DNA from: Candidatus Zixiibacteriota bacterium
Lineage (GTDB): Bacteria; Zixibacteria; MSB-5A5; GN15; FEB-12
Length of the DNA stretch: 63,752 nt
Assembly: GCA_034439475.1 (NCBI GenBank)
Contig: JAWXAN010000025.1
Location: 1 to 63,752 of the forward strand
Reading direction: 5' to 3'
The notes under the pieces are model-generated. The model ran no database searches. It was given only the letters and a program-made list of their open reading frames with translations, and was not told the origin of the DNA. Every line of letters starts with the position of its first letter. Position 1 is the stretch's first letter. This document shows positions 24,511-33,045 of the stretch, piece by piece. Made by a program: the position numbers and the translations under genes.

Positions 24511-26433
24511 TTATCGGCTTAGAAAATCCATCAGGGTGGGCTGTATTATTTTCGCGCTGGCCAATAATGCCGCGCGGTAGTTGCTTTCGTAGGTCGCAAG
24601 TCTTGTGACCAGCTCAGGCAGATCGGCATCTTCGACTTCAGATAACAAGCGAGTGAAACTCAGCTTTTTGTCTTCGTGCCGCGATCTAGTTGTGTCAAAG
24701 CGGATAGTTCGCGCGCCGACCATGGCGCGTTCGTTGAGCAGGTGCAAGATACTGTCATCGAGATTTTTTAGTAAGATACCGGCGCCTTCCTGATCATCAT
24801 TTCGGAGGGCATTATTGAGAACAAGAAGCGATCCCATCATGTCGCTTGAGCCAAATATACCCATATCTTTAGCGGTTCTTGATCCGGTACCGTCTTCCAC
24901 AGTAAGCGAACGAGTTGGGTCATTGTTAGCAATCTGAATGCCTCTGCTTTGGGCATTAATGGAGGCCGTGATCGCAAGTCCTGAGCTATTCAATTTATCG
25001 AGAACATCCTGGACTGTCACCAATGCGGGATCACCAAGGTCTACGGTCAGTCTCTTCTCCCCCTGCCATATAGTTATCTCATTGCGAGGGATGCCGATTC
25101 TGTTCTTGAGATTTGCAATGAGTGACGTCGCGCGAAGGACTGGGTCGAGGTCGCTTCCTGCAAAGTCAGAGGTTATATTTCCTTTTATCCCTAAACCAGC
25201 CGCGGTTGTACCCGTTGTTTCAGTAATTTCGAATGATATGCTTGGGTTGAGCGCGACTCCAGCCAGAGCCGGGTTGATCAAACCGATTAGGCCAAGATTT
25301 CCGGCTGTTGTTTCAAATTCGTTTGTCTCTGAAATGGACAGGCCAAGCGAAATTGGATTGGAATCGACAATATCAAAACCAGTGCCTCCAGCGTTAAGCG
25401 ACATTGTCACATTGCTAATTCCGGCAGCAGCAACCTGAGTATTAAAGGCGGTGACAGCATCCCCGATAGTTTGCGCGCCACTCATATCAATCTGAATGTC
25501 GGTCGTGCCACCATCTGAAAGACGAAATTTGCCGGGTGTGAGATCGACGCCGTTTCCGTTATTGAGGACGCCAAGCGCTGTGGTCGAGGCGACGATTCCG
25601 GTTTGAGTGGTGTCGAGTCTTATATTGTTACCTTCGCTGCCGAGAGAAGCAGTAATCGAGGTGATGCCGTCTGCTGCGAGTTGGGCATTGATAGCGGCTA
25701 TTGCGTCATTTAGAGTGACGGCGGCAGAAACATCAATTGTCGAGGTGATATTTAGGTTTTTATCGGTTATCGTAAATGTTCCCGGCGCGAGGTTTATTCC
25801 GTTGCCGTTATTCAAGTCTGACAGCGTTGTGGTCCCCGTGACGCCCAAGTTCAAATCAGCTGTTTCACCGAGAGTCGAAAGTTTTTTCAGGAAAACGTCT
25901 GAGCCGTTACTGTTGACGGTTACTTTCAGGGCAGAATCGATTTCAAAATCAATTTTTCCGCTATCACCTCGATAGATAACGCCGTTGGCTGAAAACTCGA
26001 GCGGTTTTGTAGTTGTTTTGAATCCTCCAAAAATCCGCCGTCCTTCAAGTTCGGTGTTTCCCAGTTGGATCATCTGGTTGAAAATGGATTGAATTTCATT
26101 GGCCGATGCTTCGCGGGCGTTTTCGTCGTATGTCCCGTTACTCATAGCAACTGCAATTTCTTTGGCCGATGAGATGATATCGTTCATATCCGCGAGCGAT
26201 GTTTCATAGGTGGCAACCCAATGCAATCCGGTACTAATGTTTTTTTGGTGCTGTTCTATTTTGGTGAGTTCGTTGCGATAACCCAGATCCCGCACCGTGC
26301 CCACCGGGTCATCAGACGGCTTATTTATGCGTCGTCCCGAGGACATCCCTGTCTGGAGGTCCATAAAACGGCGAATTGAGCGCTGGGTATTGAAGGCAAC
26401 CCGCTCGGACATCATATTGTTAGTTACGCGCAT
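24511..26433 (-). CDS. flgL: Hook-filament junction protein FlgL, enlarged
   Basis: 640 aa, about twice the usual 300-400. The flagellin-like ends are normal: MRVTNNMMSERVAFNTQRSI, MSSGRRINKPSDDPVGTV, and C-terminal ATYESNYRAALLASAKIIQP. The middle carries Flagellin_IN-type repeats: about residues 205-285 (LNNGNGINLAPGTFTITD), 287-365 (LNNGNGVDLTPGKFRLSD) and a diverged third at about 420-530 (VQDVLDKLNSSGLAITASI). FlgL joins hook and filament together with FlgK. The extra domains would stick out from the junction. Gene order csrA-flgL-fliW. The ATG at 26433 matches the family N-terminus. Confidence 0.94.
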   Translation of the reverse strand: MRVTNNMMSERVAFNTQRSIRRFMDLQTGMSSGRRINKPSDDPVGTVRDLGYRNELTKIEQHQKNISTGLHWVATYETSLADMNDIISSAKEIAVAMSNGTYDENAREASANEIQSIFNQMIQLGNTELEGRRIFGGFKTTTKPLEFSANGVIYRGDSGKIDFEIDSALKVTVNSNGSDVFLKKLSTLGETADLNLGVTGTTTLSDLNNGNGINLAPGTFTITDKNLNITSTIDVSAAVTLNDAIAAINAQLAADGITSITASLGSEGNNIRLDTTQTGIVASTTALGVLNNGNGVDLTPGKFRLSDGGTTDIQIDMSGAQTIGDAVTAFNTQVAAAGISNVTMSLNAGGTGFDIVDSNPISLGLSISETNEFETTAGNLGLIGLINPALAGVALNPSISFEITETTGTTAAGLGIKGNITSDFAGSDLDPVLRATSLIANLKNRIGIPRNEITIWQGEKRLTVDLGDPALVTVQDVLDKLNSSGLAITASINAQSRGIQIANNDPTRSLTVEDGTGSRTAKDMGIFGSSDMMGSLLVLNNALRNDDQEGAGILLKNLDDSILHLLNERAMVGARTIRFDTTRSRHEDKKLSFTRLLSEVEDADLPELVTRLATYESNYRAALLASAKIIQPTLMDFLSR

Positions 26434-26477
26434 ACTGTTTAACTCTTCTTTAGTGCACTATTTTGAAGTAGTGATTT

Positions 26478-26813
26478 CTACGCCTGTTGACTTCCGGGTT
26501 TCCCATGCGAGTCATCTTCAATTTTTCTTTTCGGCTTATCGGAAAAATCGACAACCGATCCCGGTTTGTGTTCGCCGCTTGATAGTTTGTCTTTAATCAT
26601 TTTGACCATGCCAAACAAATCGCCCTTGACTGGTTCGGATGCTTTGCGATTTTCCGACTGGATTTTGACATAAATCTCTTCCCTATGCACAACTACCGTA
26701 TCAGGGGCGTCGATTCCCAACCGAACCTGACGTCCGCGAATTCCAAGCACCGACACTCGTATGTCATCGCCGATATTAATCGATTCGCCCAACTTCCGTG
26801 TGAGAATTAGCAC
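26478..26813 (-). CDS. csrA: Carbon storage regulator CsrA with long C-terminal tail
   Basis: 111 aa against 60-75 in most bacteria. Residues 1-52 are a full CsrA core ([36 protein letters not shown], including the RNA-binding Arg of VHREE). The tail begins [20 protein letters not shown], comparable to the Bacillus extension that binds FliW, and then runs on about 35 further charged residues with no known domain. GTG start at 26813 with GGAGG 5 nt upstream. That ribosome site lies in a CACC-ACGGAG-GGTG hairpin, so self-repression is likely. Lies between flgK and flgL. Confidence 0.95.
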   Translation of the reverse strand: MLILTRKLGESINIGDDIRVSVLGIRGRQVRLGIDAPDTVVVHREEIYVKIQSENRKASEPVKGDLFGMVKMIKDKLSSGEHKPGSVVDFSDKPKRKIEDDSHGKPGSQQA

Positions 26814-26815
26814 AG

Positions 26816-26829
26816 CACCCTCCGTGGTG
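26816..26829 (-). promoter_or_regulatory. Candidate CsrA autoregulatory hairpin at csrA start
   Basis: On the transcript CACC and GGTG pair around the 6-nt loop ACGGAG. The loop holds the GGA that CsrA recognises and overlaps the csrA ribosome site. This is the standard geometry of CsrA targets; binding not shown. Confidence 0.5.
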
Positions 26830-26854
26830 TCAGTTTCGCCTTACGGGGCGGTTA

Positions 26855-28249
26855 TTATTGTCGTCCGACAATCCCCATGCCGTTGATCACGGTATCGAGA
26901 GCCTGATCAAAAGATGTGATGACTCTCGCGGCTGCGTCATAGGCATGTTGAGAGCGAATCATATTTGACATCTCCTCGTCAAGCGATACGCCTTGGACTG
27001 ATTGTCGTGAGTTTTCTATCTGATGAAGGAGTAGCTCGTAATTATCCTTGAACGAGACCGCTTTGTTTGTTTCTACTCCAAGATTCCCGACAATACTGCT
27101 GTAAAAGTCGTTGATAGTCTGCGTTCCACCAGACATTGTTCTTGCATTTCTGAGGTCAGATATCGAGAGAGCAAGAATGTTATCCCCATCGACTGTCGAT
27201 GAGGCGGCGATATTATTTATGTCTGTCACAATTTCCTGATTGAGCCGCATCAGTCCGGCGGTTTTAAATGCTGGATCAAAGAAGTTCACACCGGTCGTTC
27301 CATTGGGACCGTAACCGGAGCGATGCAGCTCATTGACCTTGTCGATGATATTGCTTGCAAGCTCGTTCAGTTGCGTCAGATAACCCGGGATAATCTCATC
27401 GCGAGACTTGGTCAATCCGGCAAGCTGGCCTGAGAGATTGCGGAGCGAGACGGATGTCCCTTTCCAAACTAATTTATTACTGAACACGCCGTTATTATTG
27501 ACGCTATCGGTGCCGATTTCAAGCGAGTCAGATCCGTCGACCAATACCATCGATCCCATAGTGACCACACTACCGCCATTACTTTTCTCAAGCACCCGCA
27601 CATCAATGATATTTGAGAGTTCGTCTGTTATCTGGTCGCGGGTGTCGCGGAGGTCGTTGGCGGTTTGGTTTCCGAGTTCAGTAGAAGCTATTTGCTGATT
27701 GAGGCGGGCTATCTCCGAAGTCATCCGGTTGACGTCCTCAGTCATCCCTTTTATGTCTCGGTCGGTTGACTCTCTCAATTCGGTTAGTTGGTGGGCAAGC
27801 TGTTGAAAACCGTTTACAAGCTGGTTGGCCTGTGTCACTACCAAGCGGCGGTTATTCGCAGAATCGGAATTGGTCGAAAGGTCTGACCACGAATCCCAGA
27901 ACTTATTTATGAGTGATCCGAGGGCGTTGTCCTGCGGTTCGTTGAAAAGTGATTCAATCTGAGTGAGGCTTTTTTCCTGATACGACCAATCTCCAAGCGA
28001 TTTATTTGCTTCGCGAAACTGTCGGCCGAGAAACAGGTCGCGTACATGTTTGATATCGTCTACTTGAATTCCTGTGCCGTATGCCCCTTTTGGGGTGCTT
28101 TCTGGAAACGATGATGATACCCGTACACGCTGGCGGCTGAAACCGGGGGTGTTCACATTCGAGATATTGTGGCCGATAGTTTGGAGCGTGACCTGATGGG
28201 TCAAAAGCGCCCGTTTTCCGATTTCCAATCCTTGAAATAAGCCTGGCAT
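26855..28249 (-). CDS. flgK: Hook-filament junction protein FlgK
   Basis: 464 aa, normal size. N-terminus LEIGKRALLTHQVTLQTIGH, NISNVNTPGFSRQRV; then SLINKFWDSWSDLSTNSDSA; C-terminus VSLDEEMSNMIRSQHAYDAA and ARVITSFDQALDTVINGMG, all standard FlgK. FlgK is the first hook-associated protein, placed between hook and FlgL. Its ATG overlaps the flgN stop (TGATG), so it is translated with its own chaperone. Unlike FlgL and FliD here it has no enlarged middle. Confidence 0.96.
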   Translation of the reverse strand: MPGLFQGLEIGKRALLTHQVTLQTIGHNISNVNTPGFSRQRVRVSSSFPESTPKGAYGTGIQVDDIKHVRDLFLGRQFREANKSLGDWSYQEKSLTQIESLFNEPQDNALGSLINKFWDSWSDLSTNSDSANNRRLVVTQANQLVNGFQQLAHQLTELRESTDRDIKGMTEDVNRMTSEIARLNQQIASTELGNQTANDLRDTRDQITDELSNIIDVRVLEKSNGGSVVTMGSMVLVDGSDSLEIGTDSVNNNGVFSNKLVWKGTSVSLRNLSGQLAGLTKSRDEIIPGYLTQLNELASNIIDKVNELHRSGYGPNGTTGVNFFDPAFKTAGLMRLNQEIVTDINNIAASSTVDGDNILALSISDLRNARTMSGGTQTINDFYSSIVGNLGVETNKAVSFKDNYELLLHQIENSRQSVQGVSLDEEMSNMIRSQHAYDAAARVITSFDQALDTVINGMGIVGRQ

Positions 28250-28740
28250 CAGATTGTCCTATCCAGAAGCAGGGTTGATTTTTGGTCACGTTCGCAGCCG
28301 GCGCGGTCGTAAGCGCTTTCGCTCCGTCCGATCTGGGCAAGCATTGTCATGGTGCGAGAGATAAATTCTCTCGATTGATTTATGAGCATAGCGTTACTGT
28401 CGCGAACTTTGGCGATCTTTTGGTTGAGGGCAATGATAGTCTCTTTCAATTGATGAAGCGTCTCGGCGTGCTCACTATCGACAAGCTCAATGAGACGTGA
28501 TACTGTTAAGTCCCCATCAAGGGCGTTGACAATTTTTATCTGCTCGACAAACCGTTCACGCTCACGAGCCAGCAATTGGCTTTCAACAAGCTTTTCGCGT
28601 TGAAGCTCGGTGGTCGCATTGAGTCCGTCGATATTATTGGAGACCAGCATCGTTTTCTGCTGGTTTAACAGGGCCAGAAAAGCCTCGAATACTTGAGCCT
28701 CGCGGCTAATGATGTCTATAAGTCCGGTTATCATATCCAA
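28249..28740 (-). CDS. flgN: Flagellar chaperone FlgN
   Basis: 163 aa, all helical with long heptads (LIDIISREAQVFEAFLALLN; QREKLVESQLLARERERFV). FlgN escorts FlgK and FlgL to the export gate. The name rests on this helical pattern plus overlap with flgK, the usual partner. ATG at 28740 or two codons later. A separate FliT/FlgN-fold gene (14522-14973) serves the fliD end of the region. Confidence 0.85.
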   Translation of the reverse strand: MDMITGLIDIISREAQVFEAFLALLNQQKTMLVSNNIDGLNATTELQREKLVESQLLARERERFVEQIKIVNALDGDLTVSRLIELVDSEHAETLHQLKETIIALNQKIAKVRDSNAMLINQSREFISRTMTMLAQIGRSESAYDRAGCERDQKSTLLLDRTI

Positions 28741-28775
28741 TTCCGTTTAGAGCGTCCTATGTAATCTGCTATCGG

Positions 28776-29750
28776 TCATTTAGTTTTGACCTTTAGTTCC
28801 AGGTGTGAATAAAGCGTTTGATTCGCATGGTAGAGTTTGGTTACTTTGTCCACATACGAGACTGTTTCCGGATAGGGCGGAATGCCGCCATGTTTTTCCA
28901 CTGCGCCGGGACCGGCGTTGTATGCGGCAAGGGCCAGTTTGAGGTCGCCAAATCGGTCGAGCATCTTTCTGAGGTAGCGGCTGCCACCATTGATATTCTC
29001 ACGCGGATTGAGCCGGTCTTTTACATCGAGTTCCTTGGCGGTACTTTCAATAAGTTGCATAAGACCCGCAGCGCCGCGAGGTGACATGGCATTTGGATTC
29101 CCTCCGGATTCTACATTGATAACTGCGGCTATTAACGCGGAATCGAGTTTGGTGGCATCCGAGGCTTCGTCAATAATATCTTTGTATCGGCTGGTGATAG
29201 CATCACCGCTGGGCTGCGATGTTATGGTTTGTATCGGTTGTGGTTCAGTTATGTGGCGTGACATAGGGAACGCCTCCTGTTTGTTTTCAATTGGGATTGG
29301 ACTTCCACCATTCTGAGGCAGGCAAATTGGCTGGCCTCTCAATGGAGAAAGGGTTGTTTCATGGGGTTCATGGAGTGTCTTTATTGTGGGCGACTCAGGA
29401 TTGTTGAATCGCGCTTCGACTACTTTCTCCATTGATTTATAGAGCATATTCGAAATTGAGCTATTGCCGGATGAGATAGAGAGTGATTTCGAGATTTCAC
29501 TATCAAACATGTCGGTGAAGGTCTCTTTGCCTAAGCCATCGGCAAAGGGGGTGTCTTTGGTCAATGGGTCTTTGGGGATAGAACTTCGCATTGTTTTAAG
29601 CATGTAGTACAGGAAAAATGACTCGAATTCTTTGGTAGCCTTTTTCAGTCTGGTCTTCTCTTGGTCAAGAGTGTTCGCTTTTCCAGTTGTAAGTTGATTA
29701 AGCTTTGTGGGATGGATGGCCGGTTGGGCAAAAATGGGTGAAGCAGACAT
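28776..29750 (-). CDS. flgJ: FlgJ: rod-binding domain fused to lytic transglycosylase
   Basis: 324 aa. The N-terminal 110 residues are the FlgJ rod-cap domain (LKKATKEFESFFLYYMLKTM, GLGKETFTDMFDSEISKSL). After a Pro-rich linker the C-terminus (about 190-320) is an SLT/GH23 lytic transglycosylase (LIAAVINVESGGNPNAMSPR with the catalytic Glu, GAAGLMQL, LALAAYNAGPGAV). Enterobacterial FlgJ instead has a GH73 glucosaminidase; an SLT fusion is known in other groups. It opens peptidoglycan so that the rod can pass. Starts 1 nt after flgI ends. Confidence 0.93.
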   Translation of the reverse strand: MSASPIFAQPAIHPTKLNQLTTGKANTLDQEKTRLKKATKEFESFFLYYMLKTMRSSIPKDPLTKDTPFADGLGKETFTDMFDSEISKSLSISSGNSSISNMLYKSMEKVVEARFNNPESPTIKTLHEPHETTLSPLRGQPICLPQNGGSPIPIENKQEAFPMSRHITEPQPIQTITSQPSGDAITSRYKDIIDEASDATKLDSALIAAVINVESGGNPNAMSPRGAAGLMQLIESTAKELDVKDRLNPRENINGGSRYLRKMLDRFGDLKLALAAYNAGPGAVEKHGGIPPYPETVSYVDKVTKLYHANQTLYSHLELKVKTK

Positions 29751-29751
29751 T

Positions 29752-30888
29752 TTAGATTATGACCAATTCTGCGCGGAGGGCGCCGGCCTGTTTTAATGCC
29801 TGGAAGATTGCGACTATATCACGGGGCGTCGCGCCAATCTTGTTGAGAGCGGCGGCGACATCTGAGAGATAGACTGACTCTTTCAGTTCAACCACCCGCG
29901 CCATCTCCTGATCGACAGCGATAGTCGGCTCCCGGGTTACGACGGTCTGCCCTTGGCTGAAGGCATCGGGTTGCGAGATAATGGGCCGGGACTGGATACT
30001 TACGGTAATCGTGCCATGGGCGATGGCAACCGGATCGATTGTCACAAATTGTCCGGCAACAATTGTTCCGGTACGTTCATTGATGACAATTTTTGCGCTG
30101 TTATCCGGTGTGACCTGCATTCGGCTGATATCAGAAATAAATCGAGGCTTTGAAGTTGGATCGGCCAATGAGTCCGGAACGACAAGTTTGATGGTACTGG
30201 CATCAAGGGCGTAAGCAGTGGTTCCGTATTTAATATTGATTCGTTCGGCTATTCGGTTCGAGGTCGTCTGGTCTGCCGAGCGGAGCGAAAGATATATCTC
30301 TTTGCCGCTGCCAGCAGCGACGGGGACAGGAATTGTAACTTTTCCACCGCCGGGAACACGTCCGACCAGCGTATAATTATTGACGATTTTATTCCCTTCG
30401 TCGACCTGGACATTGAATCCGCCGATGGAAACTGGACCTTGCGCTGTGGCGTAAGAATTCCCGTCAGCTCCCGAGAGCGGGGTGAGAAGCAGAGTTCCTC
30501 CCTGCAAAGACGAGGCATCGCCGATTGATGACACGGTAATATCAAAATATGAACCGGCTGTCTGCTGACTTGAGACGCGAGCGGTGACCATGACGGCCGC
30601 AATATTTTTGACTTTAATTTTTGAGGCATCGACGGTCACACCCATTCTCTGCATCATATTCACCAGCGAGCGTGTGGTGAATTGAGTGCCGTTACCATCG
30701 CCGGTTCCATCAAGACCGATGACCAGACCGTAGCCAAGAATATCTACTTCCTGTTTGTCCTGAAAGTCACAGATATCTTTAATGCGAACCATTGAGGCAT
30801 CGGCAGGCGAGAAAAAGGCCTGCATGAAGAGTAGCACGAGTACAAGTCCGAAAGGACAAACGAGTTTTGTATAGAGTGAAGTTATCAT
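29752..30888 (-). CDS. flgI: Flagellar P-ring protein FlgI
   Basis: 378 aa from ATG 30888. AGGAG precedes this ATG by 6-7 nt and a signal peptide follows (KLVCPFGLVLVLLFMQAFF..ADA), so the upstream ATG at 30909, inside flgH, is not used. The body is classic: VRIKDICDFQDKQEVDILGYG, GLVIGLDGTGDG, NMMQRMGVTVDASKIKVKN (all shown in pieces), ending LKQAGALRAELVII. It forms the periplasmic ring around the rod in peptidoglycan. Its presence with FlgH shows a diderm envelope. Confidence 0.96.
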   Translation of the reverse strand: MITSLYTKLVCPFGLVLVLLFMQAFFSPADASMVRIKDICDFQDKQEVDILGYGLVIGLDGTGDGNGTQFTTRSLVNMMQRMGVTVDASKIKVKNIAAVMVTARVSSQQTAGSYFDITVSSIGDASSLQGGTLLLTPLSGADGNSYATAQGPVSIGGFNVQVDEGNKIVNNYTLVGRVPGGGKVTIPVPVAAGSGKEIYLSLRSADQTTSNRIAERINIKYGTTAYALDASTIKLVVPDSLADPTSKPRFISDISRMQVTPDNSAKIVINERTGTIVAGQFVTIDPVAIAHGTITVSIQSRPIISQPDAFSQGQTVVTREPTIAVDQEMARVVELKESVYLSDVAAALNKIGATPRDIVAIFQALKQAGALRAELVII

Positions 30889-30896
30889 AATTTCTC

Positions 30897-31484
30897 CTAA
30901 AACAACCAATTGGCGAGGCGGACAAAAAACCCAGCGCGGCTTCCGGTGTTGGTCGCGCCTTTGCCATCGTAGTGGATTTCGGCATCGGCAATGAAATAAG
31001 ACTCGACAGTATTCTCCGCGCTGATGTCTTCTGGGCGCACTATCCCTGAAAGGGTCAACGTCTCTTTGTCGCTCGAGATGCCCATTACACGAGTGCCTTC
31101 TATGACGAGGTCGCCGTTATTTTTGACGGCTGAAACAGTGACTGACATTCGCGCTCTGATATTTCCGGTGCGGAGGTTTTCCCCTTTTCCGTCATGCTTA
31201 TTGTCAGCTTTCAAATCGGCTCCAAAGAGAGGTATGAAGTCAAGCGGGCCGATACCCGGACCGCCGGAGATCGAGGAACTGCTGCTCTTTTCAGATTTTG
31301 TTTCCACCTGATTCGAGGCTCGGTTCTGCTCGACTATGAGCACGGTGAGAATATCTCCCACCCGATGGGCCTTGATATCGGTAAAAAGTGATTGGCTTTT
31401 GCCAAAATCCTGACTTCGCAGTTTTAATGAAAATGGAAGCAGGAGCAGCAGCGCCAATATAATGAGTAGTCTTCGGAAGCTCAT
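30897..31484 (-). CDS. flgH: Flagellar L-ring protein FlgH without lipobox
   Basis: 195 aa. The core is plain FlgH: SLFTDIKAHRVGDILTVLIVE, NGDLVIEGTRVMGISSDKE, LTLSGIVRPEDISAENTVES (pieces). FlgH builds the outer-membrane ring and is usually a lipoprotein. Here the N-terminus MSFRRLLIILALLLLLPFS is a hydrophobic signal but no cysteine follows; the whole protein has none, so lipidation is impossible as read. The C-terminal SRAGFFVRLANWLF is normal. Lies between flgA and flgI. Confidence 0.95.
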   Translation of the reverse strand: MSFRRLLIILALLLLLPFSLKLRSQDFGKSQSLFTDIKAHRVGDILTVLIVEQNRASNQVETKSEKSSSSSISGGPGIGPLDFIPLFGADLKADNKHDGKGENLRTGNIRARMSVTVSAVKNNGDLVIEGTRVMGISSDKETLTLSGIVRPEDISAENTVESYFIADAEIHYDGKGATNTGSRAGFFVRLANWLF

Positions 31485-31512
31485 GGATAAAACCTCAATG
31501 TTTATTATTCTT

Positions 31513-32199
31513 TCAGGGAGTCACCACAACCGAGTGACTGTCTACAATTTTTGCGATTACAATTTTCCCTGAAGATGTATTCCGTACTTTTACTAAATCT
31601 CCTTTGAGACCTGACTGAAGAAGCTTCCCTTCTGTAGAGACACTGAATCCGGCGTTCTCAAAGACAATCGTCACTGCATCGCCGGTCTTAGCGGTTGGAA
31701 TAGTTTCAAAGGCCTCGGCGGTAAGAATTTGTCCTCGATTGAGATTGCGCTTGCTTCGCATTCCAATAAACACATTGCCATTGGTCAGCGCGTTTTCCTG
31801 TAGTGTTGTCGTCTCGACTCGTTTCAGTTCATAGGCCGAGCTGTCAAGAATATCATTCTGGCGGATATGCCCGGTTGCAACCAGAGCCTTTGCGTAACGG
31901 CGAATGCGAATTTGGATTTGCGCCTGCTTTATTTTCCCCCCGGCCTCGGATAGAACGGCTTTGATCGACAAGAGTCCCAACGGTTCTTTTTGACTCATGG
32001 GTCTAATTGTCAGAGCTTCGGGTATTACTTCGCCTTCGTTTAGAGAATTGGTCAGGATTTCTATTTCGTAGCTGATCGGATCAAGCTGATAATAATCCAT
32101 AATTCGCGCCTTGATTGCGTCCTCGACAGGCATAGCAAATCCGGGCTGAAGCATTAACAGCGCAAGACCAATACATCCTATATATGTTCTTGTTTTCAT
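31513..32199 (-). CDS. flgA: P-ring chaperone FlgA
   Basis: 228 aa. Signal peptide (YIGCIGLALLMLQPGFAMP), then a variable domain and a C-terminal SAF domain: VATGHIRQNDILDSSAYELK, RSKRNLNRGQILTAEAFE, GDAVTIVFENAGFSVSTEGK, SSGKIVIAKIVDSHSVVV. FlgA is periplasmic and helps FlgI assemble. Located directly after flgG and before flgH, the common order for flgF-G-A-H-I-J. Confidence 0.93.
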   Translation of the reverse strand: MKTRTYIGCIGLALLMLQPGFAMPVEDAIKARIMDYYQLDPISYEIEILTNSLNEGEVIPEALTIRPMSQKEPLGLLSIKAVLSEAGGKIKQAQIQIRIRRYAKALVATGHIRQNDILDSSAYELKRVETTTLQENALTNGNVFIGMRSKRNLNRGQILTAEAFETIPTAKTGDAVTIVFENAGFSVSTEGKLLQSGLKGDLVKVRNTSSGKIVIAKIVDSHSVVVTP

Positions 32200-32207
32200 C
32201 GGCTTCC

Positions 32208-32996
32208 CTATCGCTTGAGATTGTTTGCTATCGATGACATATCGTCGGCCGTCTGAATTGCTTTTGAGTTCATCTCATACGCGCGCTGGGCGATAATCAT
32301 ATTGACCATTTCATCAACGACGCTCACATTTGAAATTTCGAGATAGCCTTGGTTGACCTCGCCTATCCCCCCTTGACCCGGGGTATTGGTAACCGGCGCG
32401 CCGGAAGCTCCGGTCTGTGTCATCAAGTTGCGGCCAATTGACGTCAAACCTGCGGGGTTAATGAAACGCGCAAGTTCGATGGAGCCGACTTGGGTGGTCT
32501 CGTCCTGTCCGAACTGCTGTACTTCGACAGTGCCATCGCGGCCAATCGAAACCGAAAGCGCGTCTTCAGGAAGCGATATTTCCGGAAGCAAGTAATAGCC
32601 ATCCGAGGTGACAACCCGTCCATCGGCTGACATTTTGAAAGCGCCATCGCGGGTGTAGGCAGTCGAACCATCGGGCTGACGAACCTGAAAGAATCCGTCC
32701 CCTTCTATAGAGATATCGAGCGGGTTGCCGGTCAACTGCAAATCGCCAGTTGTGAATTGGCGCGTTGTAGCCGAGGGCTTGGTTCCGTACCCGATGGCGA
32801 GTCCGGCTGGAGCCTGGCTTCCCACTGCGGTGGCAGAACCGGCTCTCCGAAAATTTTGATAGAGAATGTCCTGAAACTCTATTTTACTTTTCTTGAAGCC
32901 GGTGGTGTTGACGTTGGCAAGGTTGTTGGCGATGTTATCAACATTCATTTGTTGGGCCGACATACCTGAGGCCGCTGTTCGCATTGCTTTAATCAT
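32208..32996 (-). CDS. flgG: Distal rod protein FlgG
   Basis: 262 aa, exactly the family length. MIKAMRTAASGMSAQQMNVD, NIANNLANVNTTGFKKSKIE, DILYQNFRRAGSATAVGSQA and the C-terminal VVDEMVNMIIAQRAYEMNSK are diagnostic. FlgG forms the distal rod that crosses the P and L rings. It follows flgF after 49 nt. Confidence 0.97.
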   Translation of the reverse strand: MIKAMRTAASGMSAQQMNVDNIANNLANVNTTGFKKSKIEFQDILYQNFRRAGSATAVGSQAPAGLAIGYGTKPSATTRQFTTGDLQLTGNPLDISIEGDGFFQVRQPDGSTAYTRDGAFKMSADGRVVTSDGYYLLPEISLPEDALSVSIGRDGTVEVQQFGQDETTQVGSIELARFINPAGLTSIGRNLMTQTGASGAPVTNTPGQGGIGEVNQGYLEISNVSVVDEMVNMIIAQRAYEMNSKAIQTADDMSSIANNLKR

Positions 32997-33045
32997 TTTC
33001 TTATTCTCCTATATCCTTTTCATTCTGATTAGCAGGCGTGAAAAT

